Shown: positions 37,402 through 37,416 of the stretch, piece after piece
Numbering within the stretch: the stretch's first letter is position 1
How the letters are laid out: every line of letters starts with the position of its first letter
Assembly: GCA_964617995.1 (NCBI GenBank)
Contig: CAZTXD010000018.1
Coordinates: 1 to 37,416, forward strand
Origin: CAZTXD01 sp964617995
GTDB taxonomy: Bacteria > Actinomycetota > Acidimicrobiia > Spongiisociales > ZC4RG35
Length of the DNA stretch: 37,416 bases
Direction: 5' to 3'
Notes under the pieces: model-generated
Told to the model about the DNA's origin: nothing
The model's input: the letters and a program-made list of their open reading frames with translations, nothing else
Databases searched by the model: none
Translations under genes and position numbers: made by a program

Positions 37402-37416
37402 CCCACGTCCAGAGAA

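Overview
This is a GC-rich, densely coded chromosomal window from an actinobacterium. The signs are a WhiB protein, a DUF3107 protein, a TIGR04222 membrane protein, Ku plus a stand-alone ATP-dependent ligase, frequent GTG starts, overlapping stop/start codons and many genes with a TAnnnT hexamer 6-10 nt before the start codon, as in leaderless mRNAs. Acidimicrobiia is my best guess at class level, and the ectoine/hydroxyectoine operon suggests a marine or salt-exposed habitat; both are inference. No phage, IS or CRISPR array was seen, so most of the window is core chromosome with a few odd elements.

Layout. 1-4335: a C-rich edge, then a coupled catabolic-looking cassette (aldehyde dehydrogenase, class III aminotransferase, FAD oxidoreductase) ending at a perfect 52-bp palindrome. 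4336-6390: an RNase HI fused to a SLOG domain, a CGNR regulator, and two divergent micro-genes. 6431-10649: a ThDP enzyme, a TIGR04222 membrane protein, UppP, a SAF protein and an FmdB zinc ribbon. 10752-15710: a eukaryote-type UDP-sugar pyrophosphorylase, moeA, moaC, a membrane protein, a bacterial translin and an aldo/keto reductase. 15711-16253: tRNA-Ala(CGC) plus a decayed duplicate. 16254-18806: a secreted metalloprotease-like lipoprotein, DUF192 and rsmI. 18828-24513: AbrB-like regulator, tatD-rsmA-ispE, tRNA-Gln(UUG), glmU-prs-yjbQ. 24532-30183: LysM protein, DUF3107, WhiB with a CRP-type site, a GDPD remnant, YqeY, DNA ligase, DMT exporter and an HD-GYP/LuxR regulator. 30184-33667: a structured repeat, then ectABCD. 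33712-37294: ku, thrC, hom, tRNA-Arg(CCG), then a second copy of the structured repeat.

How the genes work together. EctB uses aspartate semialdehyde to make ectoine and Hom uses it for threonine, so two branches of one pathway face each other across ku. Ku and the ligase at 26718 form a minimal NHEJ pair split over 7 kb. GlmU and UppP serve the cell wall, IspE isoprenoids, and Prs PRPP. MoeA and MoaC serve molybdenum cofactor.

Most unusual items: a 93-nt gap-free structured repeat present twice 7,074 bp apart; the 52-bp palindrome and its apparently corrupted copy at the window edge; the RNase HI-SLOG fusion; the CGNR/micro-gene divergon with interlocked promoters; a translin followed by a 23-bp hairpin; a decayed tRNA-Ala copy; and an ectA whose conserved N-terminus has no ordinary start codon.
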